64,000 nucleotides of DNA from Caldilineaceae bacterium (GTDB taxonomy: Bacteria; Chloroflexota; Anaerolineae; Caldilineales; Caldilineaceae). Below, piece after piece: positions 56,862 to 64,000 of this stretch. How positions within the stretch are numbered: position 1 is the stretch's first letter; each line of letters begins with the position of its first letter. Under the pieces are notes generated by a model. That model worked only from the letters and a program-made list of their open reading frames with translations, made no database searches and was not told the origin of the DNA. The position numbers were made by a program, and so were the translations under genes. The stretch lies in NCBI GenBank assembly GCA_022842065.1, contig JALHQH010000008.1, positions 248,001-312,000 of the forward strand, read 5' to 3'.

Positions 56862-58895
56862 TTGAAAAAGACCATTCTGATTCTAGCTGTCGGCCCGAAA
56901 GACGCACCGCCCACTCGGTTATCCGAGGAAGTTCGCGAAATCCAAGAAGTCTTCAAGCGTGCTGAAGACCGGAACAACTTTGATATACAGGTGCGTTGGG
57001 CGGTTCGTCCAAGAGATTTGGTGCGGGCAATGACTGAGGTCAAACCCAATATCATCCATTTTTGTGGTCACGGCGAGATCGAAGGTATTGCTTTTGAAGA
57101 TCAACTAGGCGACACGCAAATAATTAATAAAGAAGGGCTTGCTAACCTTTTTAAATCATTTGCTGATCATCTCGAATGTGTTACGCTAAACGCTTGTTAC
57201 TCCAAAGCGCAAGCTGATGTGATTGGTCAATATATTGATTATGTCATCAGTATGGAACAAGAGATAGAGGATAAGGATGCAATTGAATTTGCTGTGACCT
57301 TTTACGATGTATTAGGTACTGGTGGTTCGTATGAATTTGCTCACAAAATTGGTTGTGCGGCGATGCAGCTAACAGGAACACCGGAAAGATTATTTCCTTT
57401 CTTAAAGACGCCCAAACTTCCTGACCCTGAGTTATTAAATGGTCAAGACAATTTTGTCACAGAGAAGGAAACAACATCCAAGGCGCAAGATTCATGTATA
57501 CCCTTGCCAAGTAGTTTCGCGTGCTACGACAGATTCATTACTGACTTCTGCGAAAAGGTAGACTTTGGTAATTCGCCCGAAATTTCTATTCATGATGCCA
57601 TTAGAGGCTTGTTAGAGGCTGACTTCGTCTATGTCTACAACTATGAAAATGATAATGTGTTGTATAAAAGCAAATCTTCTCGTACTTTTGCAGACGAAGC
57701 TGCTCCGAATAAGCTAAATGCAATTCTGCGACAACGATTCCCTGAAACTTTAACCTCAAATAAGCCTCATCGAATCTATTTAGAGAAAGGTTCCTTTCTC
57801 CCAATAGAGAGCCATCTGGTTGTTATACCTCGTGAACAAAGGAACACAGCACTGATAATTTGGGGAATATCAACTCCTTACAATATATTAGAAGACATTA
57901 TGGCTAACATGCTTGGTTCTTTATGTGAGTATGAGGGCAGCTTCGGCATGTTACGAACCAAAGAGGATGTTCGGAATCGGATGTATGATGCATTAAAGTC
58001 TAAATATAACTATGTGAGCGATGCTGCCTATCAAACCAGATTTGAGGGTTTTCGGAACTCGCTGCACAAAGAGAATATCCAACCCTTTTTTGAGCCCGTA
58101 CTTCTCTTTGATCGACAGGAAGAGAACGTAACAATTTATGGCTGGGAAGCATTGGCGCGCGATCCGCGAACACTTCAGGTGCCCCTTTCTCTCTTTAGAA
58201 CAGCTGAACAGTGGGGTGTAGAGTTTCAAACTGAACTCGACCTCTACATTTTGGAGAATGCAATCCATACATATCGAATTGCTTCTGAGCAGGCAAAAGC
58301 ATTGCGTTATGACGATAAAAAGCGTCTATTTATTAATGTTTATCCTTCTAGTATTCTGCGGAGTAATTACGAAGCCTTACTTGATAGACTGCTGAATCAG
58401 CAAAAATGGATATCGGGCAAAAAACTTATCCTAGAAATTTCTGAAAAGTCCCTGTTACCAACTCTCGTTAATGATGAAGAAAAAGGGGTTAATAGCTTTC
58501 GTAATATCGCAAGGAAATATCGCAGAAACTATGATATCAGCTTTGCAGTAGACGATTTTGGGGTTGGAAATGCTGCTGTATCACGGCTGGAACATGTTGA
58601 TCCTACCTATGTGAAAATTGATAGAGATATTCTGCATTTCGAAAAACGTCTGGGTGCAAGTATTATTGAGTATCTTGTCAACTTAAAATTTGATTTGGGC
58701 TATTCAACGATTGTTGAAGGATTTGATGAACATAGCAATTTTTCATTGCGTGAATTAGTTGTGGATTTGGGGGTTGTATATCTTCAAGGGCACAACTTTG
58801 GTATAGCAACTCCTGACATTCGAGGAAGGTTAGGTAAAGAATTGCACGAAAAGATATTTGAGATGGTAGGTTGGAAGAGATTAGAACGAATTTGA
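56862..58895 (+). CDS. CHAT caspase-like protease fused to a GAF-like and an EAL domain
   Basis: The 677-residue protein joins three parts. Residues 1-185 look like a short CHAT/caspase-like protease: His70 in HFCGHGE and Cys112 in TLNACYS are the expected dyad. Residues 220-365 resemble a divergent GAF sensor. Residues 385-660 form an EAL domain with every catalytic group visible: Glu429-Ala-Leu431, Asn492, Glu525, Asp564-Asp565 (DDFG), Lys585, Glu619 and Gln642. EAL domains hydrolyse or bind c-di-GMP. The start is TTG at 56862 with GAGG eight bases upstream. No signal or membrane segment is seen. It stands alone behind its own promoter, 1.8 kb from the helicase. I know of no named system with this fusion. 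Confidence 0.8.
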   Translation: MKKTILILAVGPKDAPPTRLSEEVREIQEVFKRAEDRNNFDIQVRWAVRPRDLVRAMTEVKPNIIHFCGHGEIEGIAFEDQLGDTQIINKEGLANLFKSFADHLECVTLNACYSKAQADVIGQYIDYVISMEQEIEDKDAIEFAVTFYDVLGTGGSYEFAHKIGCAAMQLTGTPERLFPFLKTPKLPDPELLNGQDNFVTEKETTSKAQDSCIPLPSSFACYDRFITDFCEKVDFGNSPEISIHDAIRGLLEADFVYVYNYENDNVLYKSKSSRTFADEAAPNKLNAILRQRFPETLTSNKPHRIYLEKGSFLPIESHLVVIPREQRNTALIIWGISTPYNILEDIMANMLGSLCEYEGSFGMLRTKEDVRNRMYDALKSKYNYVSDAAYQTRFEGFRNSLHKENIQPFFEPVLLFDRQEENVTIYGWEALARDPRTLQVPLSLFRTAEQWGVEFQTELDLYILENAIHTYRIASEQAKALRYDDKKRLFINVYPSSILRSNYEALLDRLLNQQKWISGKKLILEISEKSLLPTLVNDEEKGVNSFRNIARKYRRNYDISFAVDDFGVGNAAVSRLEHVDPTYVKIDRDILHFEKRLGASIIEYLVNLKFDLGYSTIVEGFDEHSNFSLRELVVDLGVVYLQGHNFGIATPDIRGRLGKELHEKIFEMVGWKRLERI

Positions 58896-58981
58896 TTCGA
58901 AGTTGCAGCTTATCCCAATATGCTGATAGGCTACCACATGTTATTCGCGAGGACCGGACGGCAGCCGACTACCCTCTATAG

Positions 58982-59107
58982 CAGATCCCACACCAACTGA
59001 ATCACGACGACATTCTTATCATTCTGCACGGGCAACCATTAGGCGATTTTGTTGATGCCGATGACGGTGAGTGTCATTGGGGCGTACGTACGCGCAAGCG
59101 CACCTAA
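58982..59107 (+). pseudogene. Unidentified 41-codon relic
   Basis: An open stretch between two stops reads IPHQLNHDDILIILHGQPLG and FVDADDGECHWGVRTRKRT before TAA. It looks protein-like and may be the C-terminus of a lost gene, but it has no start and I cannot name the family. Confidence 0.25.
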
Positions 59108-59136
59108 CCTGGCCGCTGATCTCAAAAAACAGATAC

Positions 59137-59243
59137 AGGACTTACGTACTGCGTTCTGGCTTGCTGCTTTGCCGCCAATTCTTGTTTGGCTCAGCTGCGC
59201 AGCATCCACGGCAAGCTCAGTGGCCGGGCAGTGCGTAAGTCCT
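59137..59243. mobile_element. Possible MITE with AGGACTTACG ends
   Basis: AGGACTTACGTACTGC (59137-59152) and GCAGTGCGTAAGTCCT (59228-59243) are inverted ends with one mismatch around 75 bp of non-coding DNA. The core includes CAAGCTCAG. Similar ends bound 8999-9133. No transposase is present, so mobility would depend on a full-length element elsewhere. Confidence 0.45.
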
Positions 59244-59304
59244 AAGGTATCGACAATCGCTTTGTCATCTTTTGCGAGCCAGATACTACTAGGCGGCTCT
59301 CACT

Positions 59305-60648
59305 TCATCCCGGCGTGCTGTCCGGTATCACGGGCTGTAGATAAGGTGTCCCCGGCAGTTGTTGATACCGCGCAGATAAGACGCGATAGGCGTTGGACTG
59401 GATGGCGAACAGGGTGACAATCAGCCCGATGCAGCCGGCCACTATAAAGAGTAGCGCCATGCCCCGGTCGCGACCACTGCCAAACCACTCACCGATCAGC
59501 TCGACCCCCATGCCGGTGGTCATAAAAGGAATAAAGATCAACTGGGCAATCGGGCCGATCATAAACGCGGTGATGGGTGAGGCGGCCTGCTCGACACTTT
59601 GGGCAAAACCAAAAACGCGGCCCTGCCGTTCGGGCGGAATCACCTTCTGTAGTACGGTCTGCTCGGCGGCTTCGGCGACTGGTCCCAAGCATAACCAGAT
59701 AAACATACCCGTGGCTAATAAGACAATCGAGGCTTGGATGGTAAAGAAAATGCAGATCGTCCACATAGTAACATTGGCCAACAGCAGTGTGCGTAGCGGG
59801 TTTTTACCCAACCCACGCCGCGCAACGATCAACCCGCCCACAATAAAGCCCAAGCTCAAGACTCCCCATAATGCGCCCCAAACTTCCACCGAGACCAGTT
59901 CCAGCCCATAGGCGTCCATGAGCGCCATAAAGACACCCCCCAAAAAGTTGTTGAAGGTTTGGAAGAAGATCAGCCCAAAGAGTCCAGGCACCGCCTGGAT
60001 CGCACGGATCGACCCACGGATGTCCAGGCGATGGGTATGCCCTTCGGCGTGTGCCACGACCTGCTGGGGAATGGGCAAGGTCCACAGATGAATGATCACC
60101 AGTGCCATCAGTGTGATCGCGCCAATCAACATCCCCGAGACGCCAAGAAAACCAATCGCCAAACCGCTGAAGATCGAGGCGACGAGAAAGGAGACACCAG
60201 TCGCCGTCCCGACCAAGCCATTGGCTTTGGCACGTTCGCCTTCGGCGATCATGATCGTTACCAGCGTGGAAACAGCAATGCCGCGCAGGTTACCAACAAT
60301 AGCGCCAACCAAAGTCAGCACGATAAAGATCCACAACAGCGGGCTGCCGGCATCAGTAAAGGCTGCCGGCGGGGCGGTGTTATAGACGAGCAAGGCCAGG
60401 GTAAAGAGGACAAGCGAGGCCCCATTGGCAATCAGCATCGCAACCTTCTTGGGGTAGCGGTCAACCAGTGAACCGAGCCAAAACCCAGAGAAGGCAATGG
60501 TCACGGTAAAGATGCCGGCCATCACGGAGGTTGCAATCACTGATTTTGTTTCCAGATAGACCCAAAAGGTCACCGCAAACCAAACCAGCGTATTCACAAT
60601 CGAAGCAAAGATTGTGTTGATTAGTATACTGTAGAAGAGTCTCGTCAT
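59305..60648 (-). CDS. MFS transporter (MFS_3/enterobactin-exporter-like)
   Basis: The 447-residue protein has 12 membrane helices with the MFS signature GSLVDRYPKK after helix 2 and a long central loop near residue 190-205. It resembles the MFS_3/EntS-type exporters that expel siderophores or drugs. The ATG at 60648 starts directly before the first helix (RLFYSILINTIFASI) and fits the family; an upstream TTG would add 21 polar residues without a ribosome-binding site. A deleted paralogue lies at 55446-55815, so this segment was duplicated locally. Confidence 0.85.
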   Translation of the reverse strand: MTRLFYSILINTIFASIVNTLVWFAVTFWVYLETKSVIATSVMAGIFTVTIAFSGFWLGSLVDRYPKKVAMLIANGASLVLFTLALLVYNTAPPAAFTDAGSPLLWIFIVLTLVGAIVGNLRGIAVSTLVTIMIAEGERAKANGLVGTATGVSFLVASIFSGLAIGFLGVSGMLIGAITLMALVIIHLWTLPIPQQVVAHAEGHTHRLDIRGSIRAIQAVPGLFGLIFFQTFNNFLGGVFMALMDAYGLELVSVEVWGALWGVLSLGFIVGGLIVARRGLGKNPLRTLLLANVTMWTICIFFTIQASIVLLATGMFIWLCLGPVAEAAEQTVLQKVIPPERQGRVFGFAQSVEQAASPITAFMIGPIAQLIFIPFMTTGMGVELIGEWFGSGRDRGMALLFIVAGCIGLIVTLFAIQSNAYRVLSARYQQLPGTPYLQPVIPDSTPG

Positions 60649-60759
60649 CTTGTCTCGTTTCTTTTTTGCAACATCAACCGCGATCCACGAGGGGAATCGG
60701 CAAAATCCCAACAGGAGCAGTGTGCAATTTATCGCGCGTTCGTTGTCGCGCCAGCTTCG

Positions 60760-61314
60760 TTACGCTGCTTGCAATTGCATGATATCACGTGCCACCGCGG
60801 ACAAATCGCCGTCAAACTGATGCCCACCATCGGTAAACGCTCGTATCGTTGCCTGGGGTAAGTGCTCGACGTAACGTGCCATGTGTGCAACGGGCACGAT
60901 TTCATCATCGCGACAGTGATAGAGGAAGATGGGCAGATTTGTGGGCAACTTATCCGCAAAATTTTCCGGCAGTTCATAGTCCGATACGTCCCAATCCTGC
61001 GTCTTCCAGTAGGGGGTGGCCAGTAAAAAGAGCGCTGCGGGGGAGCCCAGTGCATCCTCTACCAGCGCCTTGAGCACCAGGGATGCGCCAAACGAATGCC
61101 CCACGAAGATGACCGCGCCGGAGAGTTCACCTACGGTGCGCTGCATGGTTTCCTTCCAAGCGACGTAGTTCGGATTATCTGCATCCGGCATTGATGGATA
61201 GTGAATTGTATAGTTGCCACCCAACTGCGCTTGTAGATTGTCGACCAGTTTCTGATCCTCTAGGTAGGCACCGTCACCAGCACCTTGAAGGAAGAGTATT
61301 TGTATGCTGTTCAT
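60760..61314 (-). CDS. Small alpha/beta hydrolase (RBBP9/YdeN-like)
   Basis: The 184-residue minimal hydrolase has the nucleophile elbow GHSFGAS at about 71-77, an acid in CRDDEIVP near 137 and the catalytic His in TDGGHQFDG near 164. Size and motifs fit the RBBP9/YdeN serine hydrolases, whose substrates are largely unknown. The ATG at 61314 has AAAGG six bases upstream; a longer reading is not supported. It is separated from the MFS gene by about 110 bases. Confidence 0.82.
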   Translation of the reverse strand: MNSIQILFLQGAGDGAYLEDQKLVDNLQAQLGGNYTIHYPSMPDADNPNYVAWKETMQRTVGELSGAVIFVGHSFGASLVLKALVEDALGSPAALFLLATPYWKTQDWDVSDYELPENFADKLPTNLPIFLYHCRDDEIVPVAHMARYVEHLPQATIRAFTDGGHQFDGDLSAVARDIMQLQAA

Positions 61315-61370
61315 ATTCGCCTTTTCTGGTTGACTAATAGACAAAACAAATAGAGTTGACACAAAGCGGT

Positions 61371-61392
61371 CTGTGCATCAGGGGATGCACAG
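61371..61392. repeat. Short perfect hairpin, TGCATCAGGGGATGCA family
   Basis: CTGTGCATC and GATGCACAG flank AGGG, and TACAC follows. It matches the hairpin at 3-24 in core, loop and 3' flank. TTGACA at about 61356 precedes it on the plus strand, but no gene follows in that direction. Confidence 0.6.
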
Positions 61393-61482
61393 TACACAAT
61401 TGTGCCACGTTTAGTTGTGTTATCTATAAGGTACTAATGCGGGATTTCAGGGGGCAAATCCGCCTGTCATAAATGAGCGGCG

Positions 61483-61875
61483 CTACGGTCCCGAAAAGCC
61501 AATGAGAATACCCCCCGGTGCGCGAACAATCGCCGTGGTCACGCCTTCCATCACCTTTTCCGGCCCGGCAACCGCTTCCGCCCCTTCACGGATGGCGGCA
61601 TCGAATGCTTCTTGTGTATTCTCCACATGCACAAAGGGTAAAACGCCCGGCATTTCCGAGGTTCCAGCCTGACGAATACCGCCACCACCCTGTTGAGAGT
61701 AAGCGAACAGATGGTAATCACCATTGGGCGTGGGGAAGCTGGGCATGAATTGCCAGCCGAGCACTTTCTCACACCAACTGCGCAGCGCCGCGGGATCCGC
61801 AGCGACAAACTCGGTGTGGGTGATCCAGCCGTACAGACCTTTTGTTGGTTCGTGTTCCATAGATTTCTCTTTCAT
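61483..61875 (-). CDS. VOC (glyoxalase/bleomycin-resistance fold) protein
   Basis: The 130-residue protein has two beta-alpha-beta-beta-beta units of the vicinal-oxygen-chelate fold: [22 protein letters not shown], then [18 protein letters not shown] with the closing APGGILIGF. It resembles the CDR-like subgroup with few metal ligands left. The function may be stress or antibiotic related but is not predictable. The start at 61875 overlaps the previous stop (ATGA), so translation is coupled with the RibD-like gene upstream. Confidence 0.85.
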   Translation of the reverse strand: MKEKSMEHEPTKGLYGWITHTEFVAADPAALRSWCEKVLGWQFMPSFPTPNGDYHLFAYSQQGGGGIRQAGTSEMPGVLPFVHVENTQEAFDAAIREGAEAVAGPEKVMEGVTTAIVRAPGGILIGFSGP

Positions 61876-62468
61876 AAACTTCCCGTTGTGATTGCGCCGG
61901 CACGTGCGTAATTCACGACAATGACGCCAGTTGCGGAGACTGTGCTCTCCGTCACTTTGAACGCCGCCGGGATCGCGCCATCGGCAAACAAGCGTTTGCC
62001 ACTGCCCAACGTGATCGGATAGATCATCAGCCAGAACGTATCGACCAAATCATGTTTGATCAGCGTCTGCAGGAGGTTACTACTGCCCCAAACGTGCAAA
62101 TCTGGCCCTGGCTGTTGCTTGATGGCGGCGACTTTTTGGGCAATATCGCCGTTCAAAAAGACGGTTGGCTGCCATTCGCTAGCGGTCATGGTATTCGAGG
62201 CGACGTATTTTGTCGCCTTGTTGACGCCCGGCCAGATCTCCCCATGTTGTGGCCAGTACGGTTTCCAAATGTCAAAAGTTTTGCGCCCCACCAACAGGTC
62301 GAAGGGCAGGTTCATCTGCTTCCGCAGAGCCGTTCCAAGCACCTCGTCGGAATATGAACTGATCCACCCGCCATGCGCGAAGCCGCCGCTGGTATCTTCG
62401 TCTGGCCCGCCTGGGGCTTGGATGACACCATCAAGGGAGATATGTTCAAGCACAACAATTTTTTTCAT
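61872..62468 (-). CDS. Dihydrofolate-reductase-like (RibD C-terminal domain) protein
   Basis: The 198-residue protein has the YyaP/YwjB pattern: [21 protein letters not shown] at the N-terminus, [11 protein letters not shown], then [25 protein letters not shown] and GSGKRLF. It belongs to the RibD C-terminal reductase superfamily, probably NADPH dependent, but the true substrate is unknown. AAGGA precedes the ATG. It shares a message with the VOC gene through an ATGA overlap. Confidence 0.88.
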   Translation of the reverse strand: MKKIVVLEHISLDGVIQAPGGPDEDTSGGFAHGGWISSYSDEVLGTALRKQMNLPFDLLVGRKTFDIWKPYWPQHGEIWPGVNKATKYVASNTMTASEWQPTVFLNGDIAQKVAAIKQQPGPDLHVWGSSNLLQTLIKHDLVDTFWLMIYPITLGSGKRLFADGAIPAAFKVTESTVSATGVIVVNYARAGAITTGSL

Positions 62469-62512
62469 GGTTGCGTTCCTTTAATATCTGGATAGCTTAT
62501 TCGGGGATATTA

Positions 62513-62583
62513 ATAATCAGTAGACTGCAATGCTCGGCGGCTGAGCTTGTCGAAGCCAGAGAGCATTGCAGTCTACTGATTAT
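62513..62583. repeat. Perfect 23-bp inverted repeat with nested TTCGACAAGC core
   Basis: ATAATCAGTAGACTGCAATG plus CTC (62513-62535) pairs exactly with 62561-62583. The 25-base loop contains GGCTGAGCTTGTCGAAGCC, the core of the palindrome after rarA. It may terminate the RibD-like gene at 62627. Confidence 0.7.
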
Positions 62584-62625
62584 GGATGGTAGGCCGCCCC
62601 CAGTTTCGTCGCTAGGCGGTTTTTT

Positions 62626-63175
<550 letters not shown>

Positions 63176-63211
63176 GATGTTCTCCTAAAGCGGGCTAACA
63201 ACGATGAGCTA

Positions 63212-63255
63212 ATTTACCTACTTTGAACGAGGCAACTCGTTCAAAGTAGGTAAAT
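63212..63255. terminator. Perfect 20-bp hairpin with GCAA loop
   Basis: ATTTACCTACTTTGAACGAG (63212-63231) and its exact complement (63236-63255) flank GCAA. It stands just after the minus-strand DUF899 stop codon at 63276. No T-run follows on the minus strand, so it is a strong structure but only a probable terminator. Confidence 0.6.
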
Positions 63256-63275
63256 GGCTTTCTTTACTGGACACT

Positions 63276-63980
63276 TTACCCGTAGGTGGGGCGCTGTGGC
63301 CAACCGGCGGGCGAATCTTCCCACTCTTCCTGACGGCCGTAGGGGGTGATGTCAAAGAGCGCGGAGTTGTGAGTCAGATATTCCCCGCCGCGGGCATAGG
63401 TGGAATAGGTGTGGTAGATCTCATCGCCGATGCGCAAGAAAACGCTCGTGCCCGCTACTTCCCCCTTATCGGCATCGGGATTGTTGCGATAATTATACAC
63501 GGGAGGGGCGACCTCTTGATCGAGCGAGACGTGGAAATCGTAGTTAAAGTCGCTACCATAGGAGGAGTACCACTCTTGCTCCCAGCCTTTCTTGGCCTTA
63601 TATGCTTCCAGTTTTGCCACCGGCGCACGCGATACCAACACAAAGCGCACATCGCGCTTATCCAGGTCCGAAAGGTCACCGATGGCATCGATATAGCCCG
63701 TGCAACCCATACAGCCATTCTCCCATTCCGGGTCGAACATAAAGTGATAGACGATCAACTGGCGGTGCCCCTGGAAGAGATCGATCAAACTGACTTTGCC
63801 ATTGGGGCCGTCAAAGGTGTACTCTTTGTCGATCTTCACCATTGGCAACCGGCGGCGCTCGGCGCTGAGCTGATCCTGCGCTCTGGTCAGCGCCTTTTCT
63901 TTTTCCAGCAACGCCGTGCGCGCCGCTAGCCACTCCGCTTGGGATACCACTGGAGGGTGGGCGATCTGTTCGGTCGTCAT
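63276..63980 (-). CDS. DUF899 thioredoxin-like protein
   Basis: The 234-residue protein fits DUF899, a thioredoxin-fold family of unknown function. An N-terminal helix-rich part with ALLEKEKALTRAQDQLSAERR is followed by YTFDGPNGKVSLIDLFQGH and the Cys pair GCMGC (about residues 89-93) in place of CxxC. The end is rich in Trp, Gly and Tyr. DUF899 genes often neighbour RibD-like and VOC genes in stress-type clusters, as here. AAGGAG precedes the ATG, near the window edge. Confidence 0.88.
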   Translation of the reverse strand: MTTEQIAHPPVVSQAEWLAARTALLEKEKALTRAQDQLSAERRRLPMVKIDKEYTFDGPNGKVSLIDLFQGHRQLIVYHFMFDPEWENGCMGCTGYIDAIGDLSDLDKRDVRFVLVSRAPVAKLEAYKAKKGWEQEWYSSYGSDFNYDFHVSLDQEVAPPVYNYRNNPDADKGEVAGTSVFLRIGDEIYHTYSTYARGGEYLTHNSALFDITPYGRQEEWEDSPAGWPQRPTYG

Positions 63981-64000
63981 TGCGATTGCTCCTTGATTCT

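Overview
The window looks like chromosomal DNA of a free-living, probably filamentous or biofilm-forming member of the Chloroflexota. This is inferred from gene content only: Uma2 and DUF4058 proteins, a RarA ATPase fused to a C-terminal extra domain, a secreted subtilase with Trp-Ser repeats, secreted proteins ending in a Tyr-Leu-Pro tail, and intergenic regions packed with long perfect inverted repeats. No rRNA, plasmid or phage backbone is present. There is one tRNA, an arginine tRNA with the unusual GCG anticodon.

Layout. (1) 0.1-5.0 kb: plant-polysaccharide and uronate use (CE15-type glucuronoyl esterase, uronate isomerase uxaC, sugar-acid dehydratase of the enolase superfamily), with a Uma2 nuclease-like gene beside uxaC. 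(2) 5.2-9.5 kb: housekeeping (RarA fusion, coproporphyrinogen dehydrogenase hemN) and a 75-residue orphan gene behind an operator-like dyad. (3) 9.7-21.9 kb: a one-directional exopolysaccharide locus on the minus strand with three hexapeptide acyltransferases, four glycosyltransferases (two GT4, two GT2), a GT-C-like membrane protein, a Wzx-like flippase and two further membrane proteins. (4) 22.8-32.1 kb: a sugar regulon on the plus strand (aldose epimerase, LacI regulator, ABC binding protein and two permeases, a 2-keto-acid hydratase and a GH51 arabinofuranosidase), broken by one DUF4058 gene. (5) 32.7-42.8 kb: mixed genes (secreted subtilase, membrane HD-GYP protein, flavoprotein, SDR, tRNA-Arg, PhyH dioxygenase, M50 peptidase, MFS carrier). 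(6) 42.9-49.5 kb: two secreted proteins, a tail-collar protein and a 1854-residue M23/crystallin/Ig-like protein. (7) 50.1-59.2 kb: a defence-like, AT-richer and partly decayed segment with an intact DUF4011/SF1 helicase-nuclease, relics of a restriction helicase, of a PLD-type helicase and of an MFS carrier, and an intact caspase-like (CHAT) protein fused to a complete EAL c-di-GMP phosphodiesterase domain. (8) 59.3-64.0 kb: MFS carrier, small hydrolase, VOC protein, two RibD/DHFR-like proteins and a DUF899 protein.

How it fits together. Regions 1 and 4 together suggest growth on glucuronoarabinoxylan-type material: de-esterification, arabinose release, sugar import and epimerisation, uronate isomerisation and sugar-acid dehydration. 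No xylanase is visible here. Region 3 makes and decorates a surface polysaccharide. Two c-di-GMP-linked proteins (HD-GYP and EAL) lie in the window.

The best candidate for an undescribed system is the CHAT-EAL protein at 56862-58895. It joins a predicted caspase-fold protease to a cyclic-dinucleotide-hydrolysing or -sensing domain, has its own strong-looking promoter, and sits next to a large helicase and the remains of other defence genes.
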